64,000 bases of DNA from Cordylochernes scorpioides (taxonomy: Eukaryota > Arthropoda > Arachnida > Pseudoscorpiones > Chernetidae): NCBI GenBank assembly GCA_030710605.1, contig CP092868.1, positions 26,727,050 to 26,791,049 on the forward strand, given 5' to 3'. The position numbers and the translations under genes were made by a program. This document shows positions 1 through 13,072 of this stretch, in pieces. A model generated the notes under the pieces. The model was not told where the DNA came from and made no database searches. It saw only the letters and a program-made list of their open reading frames with translations. Every line of letters starts with the position of its first letter. The first letter of the stretch is position 1.

Positions 1-3000
1 ACGACATGCAGGAATACTGGTTCTTCGGACAAGGAATGGTTGACAACTCCCGTGTCAGCGTCCACCCGACCTGGTATACTGGTTCTTCGGACAAGGAATG
101 GTTGACAACTCCCGTGTCAGCGTCCACCCGACCTGGTATACTGGTTCTTCGGACAAGGAATGGTTGACAACTCCCGTGTCAGCGTTCACACGACATGCAG
201 GAATACTGGTTCTTCGGACAAGGAATGGTTGACAACTCCCGTGTCAGCGTCCACACGACATGCAGGAATACTGGTTCTTCGGACAAGGAATGGTTGACAA
301 CTCCCGTGTCAGCGTCCACCCGACCTGGTATACTGGTTCTTCGGACAAGGAATGGTTGACAACTCCCGTGTCAGCGTTCACACGACATGCAGGAATACTG
401 GTTCTTCGGACAAGGAATGGTTGACAACTCCCGTGTCAGCGTCCACCCGACCTGGTATACTGGTTCTTCGGACAAGGAATGGTTGACAACTCCCGTGTCA
501 GCGTCCACACGACATGCAGGAATACTGGTTCTTCGGACAAGGGATGGAAGACAACTCCCGTGTCAGCGTCCACCCGACCTGGTATACTGGTTCTTCGGAC
601 AAGGAATGGTTGACAACTCCCGTGTCAGCGTCCACACGACATGCAGGAATACTGGTTCTTCGGACAAGGGATGGAAGACAACTCCCGTGTCAGCGTCCAC
701 CCGACCTGGTATACTGGTTCTTCGGACAAGGAATGGTTGACAACTCCCGTGTCAGCGTTCACACGACATGCAGGAATACTGGTTCTTCGGACAAGGAATG
801 GTTGACAACTCCCGTGTCAGCGTTCACACGACATGTAGGAATACTAGTTCTTCGGACAAGGAATGGTTGACAACTCCCGTGTCAGCGTTCACACGACATG
901 CAGGAATACTGGTTCTTCGGACAAGGAATGGTTGACAACTCCCGTGTCAGCGTTCACACGACATGCAGGAATACTAGTTCTTCGGACAAGGAATGGTTGA
1001 CAACTCCCGTGTCAGCGTTCACACGACATGCAGGAATACTGGTTCTTCGGACAAGGAATGGTTGACAACTCCCGTGTCAGCGTTCACACGACATGCAGGA
1101 ATACTGGTTCTTCGGACAAGGAATGGTTGACAACTCTCGTGTCAGCGTTCACACGACATGCAGGAATACTGGTTCTTCGGACAAGGAATGGTTGACAACT
1201 CCCGTGTCAGCGTCCACACGACATGCAGGAATACTGGTTCTTCGGACAAGGAATGGTTGACAACTCCCGTGTCAGCGTTCACACGACATGCAGGAATACT
1301 GGTTCTTCGGACAAGGAATGGTTGACAACTCCCGTGTCAGCGTTCACATGACATGCAGGAATACTGGTTCTTCGGACAAGGAATGGTTGACAACTCCCGT
1401 GTCAGCGTTCACACGACATGCAGGAATACTGGTTCTTCGGACAAGGAATGGTTGACAACTCCCGTGTCAGCGTTCACACGACATGCAGGAATACTGGTTC
1501 TTCGGACAAGGAATGGTTGACAACTCCCGTGTCAGCGTCCACCCGACCTGGTATACTGGTTCTTCGGACAAGGAATGGTTGACAACTCCCGTGTCAGCGT
1601 CCACACGACATGCAGGAATACTGGTTCTTCGGACAAGGAATGGTTGACAACTCCCGTGTCAGCGTTCACACGACATGCAGGAATACTGGTTCTTCGGACA
1701 AGGAATGGTTGACAACTCCCGTGTCAGCGTTCACACGACATGCAGGAATACTGGTTCTTCGGACAAGGAATGGTTGACAACTCCCGTGTCAGCGTCCACC
1801 CGACCTGGTATACTGGTTCTTCGGACAAGGAATGGTTGACAACTCCCGTGTCAGCGTTCACACGACATGCAGGAATACTGGTTCTTCGGACAAGGAATGG
1901 TTGACAACTCCCGTGTCAGCGTCCACCCGACCTGGTATACTGGTTCTTCAGACAAGGAATGGTTGACAACTCCCGTGTCAGCGTCCACCCGACCTGGTAT
2001 ACTGGTTCTTCGGACAAGGAATGGTTGACAACTCCCGTGTCAGCGTTCACACGACATGCAGGAATACTGGTTCTTCGGACAAGGAATGGTTGACAACTCC
2101 CGTGTCAGCGTCCACACGACATGCAGGAATACTGGTTCTTCGGACAAGGAATGGTTGACAACTCCCGTGTCAGCGTCCACCCGACCTGGTATACTGGTTC
2201 TTCGGACAAGGAATGGTTGACAACTCCCGTGTCAGCGTTCACACGACATGCAGGAATACTGGTTCTTCGGACAAGGAATGGTTGACAACTCCCGTGTCAG
2301 CGTCCACCCGACCTGGTATACTGGTTTCTTCGGACAAGGAATGGTTGACAACTCCCGTGTCAGCGTCCACACGACATGCAGGAATACTGGTTCTTCGGAC
2401 AAGGGATGGAAGACAACTCCCGTGTCAGCGTCCACCCGACCTGGTATACTGGTTCTTCGGACAAGGAATGGTTGACAACTCCCGTGTCAGCGTCCACACG
2501 ACATGCAGGAATACTGGTTCTTCGGACAAGGGATGGAAGACAACTCCCGTGTCAGCGTCCACCCGACCTGGTATACTGGTTCTTCGGACAAGGAATGGTT
2601 GACAACTCCCGTGTCAGCGTCCACACGACATGCAGGAATACTGGTTCTTCGGACAAGGAATGGTTGACAACTCCCGTGTCAGCGTCCACCCGACCTGGTA
2701 TACTGGTTCTTCGGACAAGGAATGGTTGACAACTCCCGTGTCAGCGTCCACACGACATGCAGGAATACTGGTTCTTCGGACAAGGGATGGAAGACAACTC
2801 CCGTGTCAGCGTCCACCCGACCTGGTATACTGGTTCTTCGGACAAGGAATGGTTGAAAACTCCCGTGTCAGCGTCCACCTGACCTGGTATACTGGTTCTT
2901 CGGACAAGGAATGGTTGACAACTCCCGTGTCAGCGTCCACACGACATGCAGGAATACTGGTTCTTCGGACAAGGAATGGTTGACAACTCCCGTGTCAGCG

Positions 3001-3317
3001 TTCACCCGACCTGGTATACTGGTTCTTCGGACAAGGAATGGTTGACAACTCCCGTGTCAGCGTCCACACGACATGTAGGAATACTAGTTCTTCGGACAAG
3101 GAATGGTTGACAACTCCCGTGTCAGCGTTCACACGACATGCAGGAATACTGGTTCTTCGGACAAGGAATGGTTGACAACTCCCGTGTCAGCGTCCACACG
3201 ACATGTAGGAATACTAGTTCTTCGGACAAGGAATGGTTGACAACTCCCGTGTCAGCGTCCACACGACATGCAGGAATACTGGTTCTTCGGACAAGGGATG
3301 GAAGACAACTCCCTTGT
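1..3317. repeat. 65/62-bp dimeric minisatellite array
   Basis: About 52 tandem units, truncated by the window edge. Two unit types differ after the shared core (ggttcttcggacaaggaatg... cccgtgtcagcg): a 65-bp form containing acatgcaggaatact and a 62-bp form containing acctggtatact. They often alternate, giving a 127-bp period, while the 65-bp form is repeated alone through much of 740-1500. A subtype reading gggatggaagac marks some units near 540, 670, 2400, 2530 and 2780. The array ends where cttgtcaacaaagacg begins. Open frames of about 117 codons here only reflect the period and lack of stops; I call no gene. Confidence 0.95.
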
Positions 3318-3350
3318 CAACAAAGACGTACATTTAGTGTCGTAGCTATA

Positions 3351-3382
3351 CCTGTCGAAGGACTTTTACACCCGAAATCTTG
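3351..3382 (+). ncRNA. Degenerate hammerhead-like hairpin (GAAA-type motif)
   Basis: The sequence reads cctgtcgaagg, a short loop, then cacccgaaatcttg. It is the paralogue of 44922-44954 and belongs to a group of motifs here (17290-17327, 21580-21611, 34909-34940, 40717-40751, 45348-45384) with the form NNGTTGAAG, a stem-loop, then CGAAAGCTTG. This resembles a hammerhead in which the CTGATGA core has decayed. It is probably inactive, and assignment to Penelope-like repeats is inference. Confidence 0.35.
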
Positions 3383-3548
3383 TATTGTCGTGATAGAAAG
3401 AAACTCTTCCCTCATCGAACTGTCTTTTATTTATCATTTTACCGAAGAGATTTTATATTGTGAGCAAGAGTTACCCAGAAATTATTTGAAAAAGTAAAAA
3501 TCAGGTAAAAAGTTTCTTTCAATTTTAAATTTGCAAGCTTTCGAGCAA

Positions 3549-3990
3549 TTATTATTATTAGTTTTTATTTATTTATTACAAAACACACGCTATATCCTAT
3601 GTGGATATTTGCATGTAAATGTTTAATCTATTTTATGTACATAGTTTTTAAATATATATACAAATTATTTATAGTTTTAAAGAGAGAGAGAGAGTGAAAG
3701 TTATTCAAATTTACATTTTAGAACAATAAATTATACAAGAAACAAAAATTATTTACATACATATTATCAAAAGTCCAATATATCTTTAGAATTACAACCA
3801 CTAAACCAGTGTCACAAATATAATAATTAAAAATAGAAATTTCAATTCTTAAAGTCCACGGCATTTGAGATAGAGTCTAAAAAAACTTGTTAAATTTTCT
3901 ATATTCTTCTTTACTGGAAACCATTTGGCTTAAACTAGAACTGTTCATTTGACATTGTACTCTCAAATCAGCAACAAGTGGGCACCGGAT
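3549..3990. other. AT-rich insertion private to copy A
   Basis: In copy B the sequence runs directly from cgagcaaatatactg to ttcttcaactgg near 45360-45380. In copy A about 440 bp intervene, so this is an insertion here or a deletion in copy B. It holds a short (ga)n run near 3682 and AT-rich sequence with no coding frame I recognise. It splits the hammerhead-like hairpin that is continuous in copy B. Confidence 0.6.
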
Positions 3991-4304
3991 TATATTGCTC
4001 TTCAACGGGCTGATACTACATGTACTATTACTTTAGCTGGAAACAATCTGATACATGCCCGCGAGAACACATGCCAATAACAAAAGTTTTCAATTATTTT
4101 GTATAAATATTATTTAGACATTTTATATTATTGACAACTTAACGCGTCCATCTATGCAAGTTCTTCCTAAGTCTTGAGGAGAAGGAAGATCACGAAAATC
4201 CCTCTCCCCCCTGATTAACTGGAGAACTTTTCCATGTTGGGGAAATCTCTCCTCGACTGTGCATAATTATACATAATATCTTTGTTTATAGTTTCCTTCT
4301 TAAA

Positions 4305-4344
4305 CCTGCGAAACCGCTGGTAGGGTTCTCCACTGATGAGCCAG
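4305..4344 (+). ncRNA. Open-stem-II hammerhead-like motif
   Basis: A copy of the recurrent 40-nt motif: arm, GAAA, 19 nt, CTGATGA, GCCAG. Here the 5' arm reads CCTGC, so the helix is weaker than in other copies. The counterpart at 46278-46317 also has a damaged core (taatgatga). Full description is under the copy at 38999-39039. Confidence 0.5.
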
Positions 4345-4644
4345 GCCTTCCCATTTATTTATCATTTTAGTAAGAGCAGTAGAAAAATGTTTTATTTTAT
4401 AAAAGAACGCGTCAAAATAGTTTAATTTTATCAAAATAGATGGCGTTCAAATGCATTCATGTGACTATACATCTTTTAAAACTTGAGTGTTGCGTATGGT
4501 CTAATATTGAAGGATGCCAAGAAAATTGTTTTAAATATATTCCATATATAACAAATGAAAACATTAAGACGCAAGTGTTTATTTCACAATTAAATCAAAC
4601 TCCTCTACTATCCTTACTGCGATGAAAACAAAATAGTGGGAGTT

Positions 4645-4684
4645 TTGGCTCATCAGTGGTAAACCCTTCAAGCGGTTTCGCCAA
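4645..4684 (-). ncRNA. Open-stem-II hammerhead-like motif, TTGGC/GCCAA variant
   Basis: On the minus strand TTGGC precedes GAAACC and GCCAA follows CTGATGA, giving five Watson-Crick pairs, with T-A replacing the C-G closing pair of other copies. The paralogue at 46611-46650 has the same variant. Confidence 0.55.
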
Positions 4685-4779
4685 TTTAATCTACCAGACC
4701 TCACTGTCTGGAGGAGGACTCTCTCAAGGTGGGGAAGCCTTACCTGCTGAAGATATTTGTACACAACTATATATATATT

Positions 4780-4996
4780 CAAATTTTACACAAATAAATT
4801 TACTGGTAATGCGTTTCTTTTAAATATCATCAAATATTATCTCTACAGACCTTACTGCAATGATATGAGTTATTGAATGAGAGGGCTTGGCTCATCAGTA
4901 GTGAACCCTCTCAGCGGTAAGGTCTGTAGAGATAATATTTGATGATATTTAAAAGAAACGCATTGCCAGTAAATTTATTTGTGTAAAATTTTAACG
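4780..4996. mobile_element. Foldback element private to copy A
   Basis: Two nearly perfect inverted arms of about 77 bp, near 4780-4857 and 4917-4994 (arm interior: tactggtaatgcgtttc), surround a copy of the CTCATCAGT motif. The equivalent place in copy B (46743-46885) has an unrelated ribozyme-repeat fragment instead. No coding capacity, so it is non-autonomous. Confidence 0.75.
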
Positions 4997-5609
4997 ATAG
5001 ATGGCAATTAAATTTAATTTACTATATATATATTCCCCTACACTTTATATGCCCTTTTACTCTTTTATTTTTCCACCTTTGTAAAATTTGATTAAAAGAA
5101 TCAATAAAATTGTTTGTATTGTCAAATTGTCTACCAGACCTCACCACTGATGAGCCAAGCCCTCCCAGGTAAGGAGAGTAGAGAAAAGTTTGATTTATTT
5201 GTGAAAAGAAACATTCGCATCTTAAATGTTTTCATTTGTTATATATAGATGGCGTGTTATTGATTTGCATATATTCTGAGTATGTAAATAGAAATGTGAA
5301 GAGTGAAATAAAATGGGCGATAACTGGATAATAAATAAAGAAGTTTTGATAAGATAGATAGATGAACGAAGCATGTTGAAGGTCATTACAGAAAAAGACA
5401 AAATTGATCGATTAAGAAATAAATGGAAATGGAGCCTTGAATAAATTTGTGTGGAAAAAGTAATGAATAGAAAGATAACGTTTTTGTATAGAAATGTTCT
5501 GGAGGAGTTTGACAATTTGATGACTACATTCCTTCCCCATGCCACACGTTCAATCTCTCCCCAAGAGAGAATCCTGTAGAGCATGACTGTAGAATATCAC
5601 TGTAAAGGA

Positions 5610-6245
5610 CAACATCATTCATGGAGATAAAATTTAAGGAAGTTGTACCTTTTAGCATGTATATCGGGATTCAGACAATAACTCTAAAATATATTACAGT
5701 GACCTTTATTGAAGACCCACTATATACCCTCATGGACAAGACTTAAGGAAGTGGTACCTTTCAGCATGTATATCGGGATTCAGACAATAACTCTGAAAGA
5801 TATTACAGTGATCTTTATTGAAGACACACGAGATAACCAAGTATGAACAAAACTTAAGGAAGTTGTACATTTTAGCATGTATATCGGGATTCAGACAATA
5901 ACTCTGAAAGATATTACAGTGACCTTCATTGAAGACACACGAGATAACCAAGTATGAACAAAATTTAAGGAAGTTGTACCTTTCAGCATGTATATCGGGA
6001 TTCAGACAATAACTTTGAAAGATATATTCAGTGACCTTGATTGAAGACACACTATATGCCCTCATGAACAGAACTTAAGGAAGATGTACCTTTTATCATG
6101 TATATCAGAATTCAGATTATAACTCTGAAAGATATTTGATACACCGTGACCTTTATTGAAGACACGCGAGATAACTAAGTGTAAACAAAATTGCCTCTAT
6201 CTATTTCAAAAAACATACGACCGTCGAAATCAAAGACTTTTCACT
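5610..6245 (-). mobile_element. Tc1-like MITE with tandem 109-bp units, 5 copies
   Basis: Five direct copies of a unit containing gggattcagacaataactc and cagtgacctttattgaag with period about 109 bp. Fuller copies on the opposite strand (19473-19877, 37814-38325) start and end with inverted actcatggacaaaacttaag, which resembles Tc1/mariner-type termini. Unit numbers at the four loci are 5, 3, 4 and 6. Confidence 0.8.
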
Positions 6246-6809
6246 TCCTTAAGTGTTGTCCATTAGTATATTTGAAAAGACAAAGTGAACTTTAGAGAGA
6301 AGTTTCCTTTTACCTGAGAACAGCTAAGTGTTAACAATGGTAAATTAGATAATAGAAACTGTCCATTGTTGGAAGGTATCCTTTAACTAGACTACTTGCT
6401 CATGGAGAAGTTGTACTAAAATCGAAAATCTAAAAATGATCGGTAGTGTGACATGGGAACTCAGAATTTCTTTTTCAAACCAACCATTATCTATTTTGAA
6501 ATTACTATGAAACAAATCATATTACTATGGAACAAATCCTATTACTATGGAACAAATCCTATTTTATTAAACAAAACGTACAGCACTTCCACTAAAGTTC
6601 AGAAATGTGTTTCATTCTTCAGGTAATCCAAAGAGAGTTTGGACGGAGTTTTTGATAATGACGTCCTCTGGGGAATAAACGAGGGAGGGAGAGAGTCTGG
6701 AAGGCGGGAGCAGAGTAAATGTTTGTAAATGATCCTAAAATATCCCGGATGTCGTGGCGGGGCGCTCTTCTTTCGTTGGGAGTTGGCTTCTGCTCTCTGG
6801 TCCTCTCAA
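6246..6809. other. Single-copy spacer shared by both duplication copies
   Basis: Matches 48216-48735 in order. Contains three short repeats of attactatggaacaaatc and a GC-richer end (ggaaggcgggagcagag) that runs into the 47-bp array. I see no gene. Confidence 0.6.
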
Positions 6810-9800
6810 CTTGTCCACATAGTCCTTCTTCATTCCTTGTTCTCTGTTCTTCTTTTGACATGTCCACATAGTCCCTCTTCATTCCTTGTTTTGTTCTTCT
6901 TTTGACATGTCCACATAGTCCCTCTTCATTCCTTGTTTTGTTCTTCTTTTGACATGTCCACATAGTCCCTCTTCATTCCTTGTTTTGTTCTTCTTTTGAC
7001 ATGCCCACATAGTCCCTCTTCATTCCTTGTTTTGTTCTTCTTTTGACATGTCCACATAGTCCCTCTTCATTCCTTGTTTTGTTCTTCTTTTGACATGTCC
7101 ACATAGTCCCTCTTCATTCCTTGTTTTGTTCTTCTTTTGACATGCCCACATAGTCCCTCTTCATTCCTTGTTTTGTGTTCTTCTTTTGACATGTCCACAT
7201 AGTCCCTCTTCATTCCTTGTTTTGTTCTTCTTTTGACATGTCCACATAGTCCCTCTTCATTCCTTGTTCTCTGTTCTTCTTTTGACATGTCCACATAGTC
7301 CCTCTTCATTCCTTGTTTTGTTCTTCTTTTGACATGTCCACATAGTCCCTCTTCATTCCTTGTTTTGTGTTCTTCTTTTGACATGTCCACATAGTCCCTC
7401 TTCATTCCTTGTTTTGTTCTTCTTTTGACATGTCCACATAGTCCCTCTTCATTCCTTGTTTTGTTCTTCTTTTGACATGCCCACATAGTCCCTCTTCATT
7501 CCTTGTTTTGTTCTTCTTTTGACATGTCCACATAGTCCCTCTTCATTCCTTGTTTTGTTCTTCTTTTGACATGTCCACATAGTCCCTCTTCATTCCTTGT
7601 TTTGTTCTTCTTTTGACATGTCCACATAGTCCCTCTTCATTCCTTGTTTTGTTCTTTTTTTGACATGTCCACATAGTCCCTCTTCATTCCTTGTTTTGTT
7701 CTTCTTTTGACATGTCCACATAGTTCCTCTATTCCTTGTTTTGTTCTTCTTTTGACATGTCCACATAGTCCCTCTTCATTCCTTGTTTTGTGTTCTTCTT
7801 TTGACATGCCCACATAGTCCCTCTATTCCTTGTTTTGTGTTCTTCTTTTGACATGTCCACATAGTCCCTCTTCATTCCTTGTTCTCTGTTCTTCTTTTGA
7901 CATGTCCACATAGTCCCTCTTCATTCCTTGTTTTGTTCTTCTTTTGACATGTCCACATAGTCCCTCTTCATTCCTTGTTTTGTTCTTCTTTTGACATGTC
8001 CACATAGTTCCTCTATTCCTTGTTTTGTTCTTCTTTTGACATGCCCACATAGTCCCTCTTCATTCCTTGTTTTGTTCTTCTTTTGACATGCCCACATAGT
8101 CCCTCTTCATTCCTTGTTCTCTGTTCTTCTTTTGACATGTCCACATAGTCCCTCTTCATTCCTTGTTTTGTTCTTCTTTTGACATGCCCACATAGTCCCT
8201 CTTCATTCCTTGTTTTGTTCTTCTTTTGACATGTCCACATAGTCCCTCTTCATTCCTTGTTTTGTTCTTCTTTTGACATGTCCACATAGTCCCTCTTCAT
8301 TCCTTGTTCTCTGTTCTTCTTTTGACATGTCCACATAGTCCCTCTTCATTCCTTGTTCTCTGTTCTTCTTTTGACATGTCCACATAGTCCCTCTTCATTC
8401 CTTGTTTTGTGTTCTTCTTTTGACATGCCCACATAGTCCCTCTTCATTCCTTGTTTTGTGTTCTTCTTTTGACATGTCCACATAGTCCCTCTTCATTCCT
8501 TGTTTTGTATTCTTCTTTTGACATGCCCACATAGTCCCTCTTCATTCCTTGTTTTGTGTTCTTCTTTTGACATGTCCACATAGTCCCTCTTCATTCCTTG
8601 TTCTCTGTTCTTCTTTTGACATGTCCACATAGTCCCTTTTCATTCCTTGTTTTGTTCTTCTTTTGACATGTCCACATAGTCCCTCTTCATTCCTTGTTCT
8701 CTGTTCTTCTTTTGATATGTCCACATAGTTCCTCTATTCCTTGTTTTGTACTTCTTTTGACATGTCCACATAGTCCCTCTTCATTCCTTGTTTTGTGTTC
8801 TTCTTTTGACATGCCCACATAGTCCCTCTTCATTCCTTGTTTTGTGTTCTTCTTTTGACATGTCCACATAGTCCCTCTTCATTCCTTGTTCTCTGTTCTT
8901 CTTTTGACATGTCCACATAGTCCCTCTTCATTCCTTGTTTTGTTCTTCTTTTGACATGTCCACATAGTCCCTCTTCATTCCTTGTTCTCTGTTCTTCTTT
9001 TGACATGTCCACATAGTCCCTCTTCATTCCTTGTTTTGTGTTCTTCTTTTGACATGTCCACATAGTCCCTCTTCATTCCTTGTTCTCTGTTCTTCTTTTG
9101 ACATGTCCACATAGTCCCTCTTCATTCCTTGTTCTCTGTTCTCCTTTTGACATGTCCACATAGTCCCTCTTCATTCCTTGTTCTGTGTTCTTCTTTTGAC
9201 ATGTCCACATAGTCCCTCTTCATTCCTTGTTCTCTGTTCTTCTTTTGACATGTCCACATAGTCCCTCTTCATTCCTTGTTCTCTGTTCTTCTTTTGACAT
9301 GTCCACATAGTCCCTCTTCATTCCTTGTTCTCTGTTCTTCTTTTGACATGTCCACATAGTCCCTCTTCATTCCTTGTTCTCTGTTCTTCTTTTGACATGT
9401 CCACATAGTCCCTCTTCATTCCTTGTTTTGTGTTCTTCTTTTGACATGCCCACATAGTCCCTCTTCATTCCTTGTTTTGTTCTTCTTTTGATATGTCCAC
9501 ATAGTCCCTCTTCATTCCTTGTTTTGTGTTCTTCTTTTGACATGCCCACATAGTCCCTCTTCATTCCTTGTTTTGTTCTTCTTTTGATATGTCCACATAG
9601 TTCCTCTATTCCTTGTTTTGTTCTTCTTTTGACATGTCCACATAGTCCCTCTTCATTCCTTGTTTTGTGTTCTTCTTTTGACATGCCCACATAGTCCCTC
9701 TTCATTCCTTGTTTTGTTCTTCTTTTGACATGTCCACATAGTCCCTCTTCATTCCTTGTTTTGTGTTCTTCTTTTGACATGCCCACATAGTCCCTCTTCA

Positions 9801-12800
9801 TTCCTTGTTTTGTGTTCTTCTTTTGACATGTCCACATAGTCCCTCTTCATTCCTTGTTCTCTGTTCTTCTTTTGACATGTCCACATAGTCCCTCTTCATT
9901 CCTTGTTTTGTTCTTCTTTTGATATGTCCACATAGTTCCTCTATTCCTTGTTTTGTTCTTCTTTTGACATGCCCACATAGTCCCTCTTCATTCCTTGTTT
10001 TGTTCTTCTTTTGACATGCCCACATAGTCCCTCTTCATTCCTTGTTTTGTGTTCTTCTTTTGACATGTCCACATAGTCCCTCTTCATTCCTTGTTTTGTG
10101 TTCTTCTTTTGACATGTCCACATAGTCCCTCTTCATTCCTTGTTCTCTGTTCTTCTTTTGACATGTCTACATAGTCCCTCTTCATTCCTTGTTTTGTTCT
10201 TCTTTTGACATGTCCACATAGTCCCTCTTCATTCCTTGTTCTCTGTTCTTCTTTTGACATGTCCACATAGTCCCTCTTCATTCCTTGTTTTGTTCTTCTT
10301 TTGACATGTCCACATAGTCCCTCTTCATTCCTTGTTCTCTGTTCTTCTTTTGATATGTCCACATAGTTCCTCTATTCCTTGTTTTGTTCTTCTTTTGACA
10401 TGTCCACATAGTCCCTCTTCATTCCTTGTTTTGTGTTCTTCTTTTGACATGCCCACATAGTCCCTCTTCATTCCTTGTTTTGTGTTCTTCTTTTGACATG
10501 TCCACATAGTCCCTCTTCATTCCTTGTTCTCTGTTCTTCTTTTGACATGTCCACATAGTCCCTCTTCATTCCTTGTTTTGTTCTTCTTTTGACATGTCCA
10601 CATAGTCCCTCTTCATTCCTTGTTCTCTGTTCTTCTTTTGACATGTCCACATAGTCCCTCTTCATTCCTTGTTTTGTGTTCTTCTTTGGTCATGTCCACA
10701 TAGTCCCTCTTCATTCCTTGTTCTCTGTTCTTCTTTTGACATGTCCACATAGTCCCTCTTCATTCCTTGTTCTCTGTTCTTCTTTTGACATGTCCACATA
10801 GTCCCTCTTCATTCCTTGTTCTCCGTTCTTCTTTTGACATGTCCACATAGTCCCTCTTCATTCCTTGTTCTCTGTTCTTCTTTTGACATGTCCACATAGT
10901 CCCTCTTCATTCCTTGTTCTCTGTTCTTCTTTTGACATGTCCACATAGTCCCTCTTCATTCCTTGTTTTGTGTTCTTCTTTTGACATGCCACATAGTCCC
11001 TCTTCATTCCTTGTTTTGTTCTTCTTTTGATATGTCCACATAGTCCCTCTTCATTCCTTGTTTTGTGTTCTTCTTTTGACATGCCCACATAGTCCCTCTT
11101 CATTCCTTGTTTTGTTCTTCTTTTGATATGTCCACATAGTTCCTCTATTCCTTGTTTTGTTCTTCTTTTGACATGTCCACATAGTCCCTCTTCATTCCTT
11201 GTTTTGTGTTCTTCTTTTGACATGCCCACATAGTCCCTCTTCATTCCTTGTTTTGTTCTTCTTTTGACATGTCCACATAGTCCCTCTTCATTCCTTGTTT
11301 TGTGTTCTTCTTTTGACATGCCCACATAGTCCCTCTTCATTCCTTGTTTTGTGTTCTTCTTTTGACATGTCCACATAGTCCCTCTTCATTCCTTGTTCTC
11401 TGTTCTTCTTTTGACATGTCCACATAGTCCCTCTTCATTCCTTGTTTTGTTCTTCTTTTGATATGTCCACATAGTTCCTCTATTCCTTGTTCTCTGTTCT
11501 TCTTTTGACATGTCCACATAGTCCCTCTTCATTCCTTGTTTTGTTCTTCTTTTGACATGCCCACATAGTCCCTCTTCATTCCTTGTTCTCTGTTCTTCTT
11601 TTGACATGTCCACATAGTCCCTCTTCATTCCTTGTTCTCTGTTCTTCTTTTGACATGTCCACATAGTCCCTCTTCATTCCTTGTTTTGTTCTTCTTTTGA
11701 TATGTCCACATAGTTCCTCTATTCCTTGTTCTGTTTTGACATGTCCACATAGTTCCTCTATTCCTTGTTCTCTGTTCTTCTTTTGACATGTTCACATAGC
11801 CCCTTCATTCCTTGTTTTGTTCTTCTTTTGACATGCCCACATAGTCCCTTTTCATTCCTTGTTTTGTTCTTCTTTTGACATGCCCACATAGTCCCTCTTC
11901 ATTCCTTGTTTTGTTCTTCTTTTGACATGTCCACATAGTCCCTCTTCATTCCTTGTTTTGTTCTTCTTTTGACATGCCCACATAGTCCCTCTTCATTCCT
12001 TGTTTTGTGTTCTTCTTTTGACATGTCCACATAGTCCCTCTTCATTCCTTGTTTTGTGTTCTTCTTTTGACATGTCCACATAGTCCCTCTTCATTCCTTG
12101 TTTTGTGTTCTTCTTTTGACATGTCCACATAGTCCCTCTTCATTCCTTGTTCTCTGTTCTTCTTTTGACATGTCCACATAGTCCCTCTTCATTCCTTGTT
12201 TTGTTCTTCTTTTGATATGTCCACATAGTTCCTCTATTTCTTGTTCTGTTTTGACATGTCCACATAGTTCCTCTATTCCTTGTTCTCTGTTCTTCTTTTG
12301 ACATGTTCACATAGCCCCTTCTTTACTTGTTCTGTTCTTCTTTTGACATGTCCATATAGTCACTTCATTCCTTGTTTTGTTCTTCTTTTGACATGTCCAC
12401 ATAGTTCCTCTATTCCTTGTTTTGTTCTTCTTTTGACATGTCCACATAGTCCCTCTTCATTCCTTGTTTTGTTCTTCTTTTGACATGTCCACATAGTCCC
12501 TCTTCATTCCTTGTTTTGTTCTTCTTTTGACATGCCCACATAGTCCCTCTTCATTCCTTGTTTTGTTCTTCTTTTGACATGCCCACATAGTCCCTCTTCA
12601 TTCCTTGTTTTGTTCTTCTTTTGACATGCCCACATAGTCCCTTTTCATTCCTTGTTTTGTTCTTCTTTTGACATGTCCACATAGTTCCTCTATTCCTTGT
12701 TCTCTGTTCTTCTTTTGACATGTTCACATAGCCCCTTCATTACTTGTTCTGTTCTTCTTTTGACATGTCCATATAGTCACTTCATTCCTTGTTTTGTTCT

Positions 12801-13072
12801 TCTTTTGACATGTCCACATAGTTCCTCTATTCCTTGTTCTCTGTTCTTCTTTTGATATATCCACATAGTCCCTTCATTCTTTGTTCTGTTCTTCTTTTGA
12901 CATGTCCACATAGTTCCTCTATTCCTTGTTCTGTGTTCTTCTTTTGACATGTCCACATAATCCCCCTTCATTCTTTGTTCTGTTCGTCTTTTGATGACAT
13001 ACCCACATAGTTCCTCTATTCCTTGTTCTATTAATTTGATGAGATCTCCATATAATCTCTCCATTACTTGTT
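6810..13072. repeat. 47/49-bp minisatellite, expanded allele (copy A)
   Basis: Roughly 130 tandem units of the form acatgtccacatagtccctc followed by ttcattccttgttttgttcttcttttg. The unit is 47 bp with tgttttgttc and 49 bp with tgttttgtgttc or tgttctctgttc, and 44-46 bp where ttca is missing (cctctattccttg). The same array in copy B is only about 1.5 kb. Minus-strand frames rich in K, R, E and T are read-through of the repeat; the mixed 47/49 lengths keep breaking them, so I reject coding function. Confidence 0.95.

Noticed and set aside
1-3317. Repeat protein with QEYWFFGQGM units
   Set aside because: It depends on alternating 65/62-bp units (127 bp is not a multiple of three), so the frame closes after two to three dimers.
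6810-13072. Lys/Arg/Glu-rich repeat protein on the minus strand
   Set aside because: The mixture of 47- and 49-bp units cycles through all frames; frames stop as soon as unit order changes.
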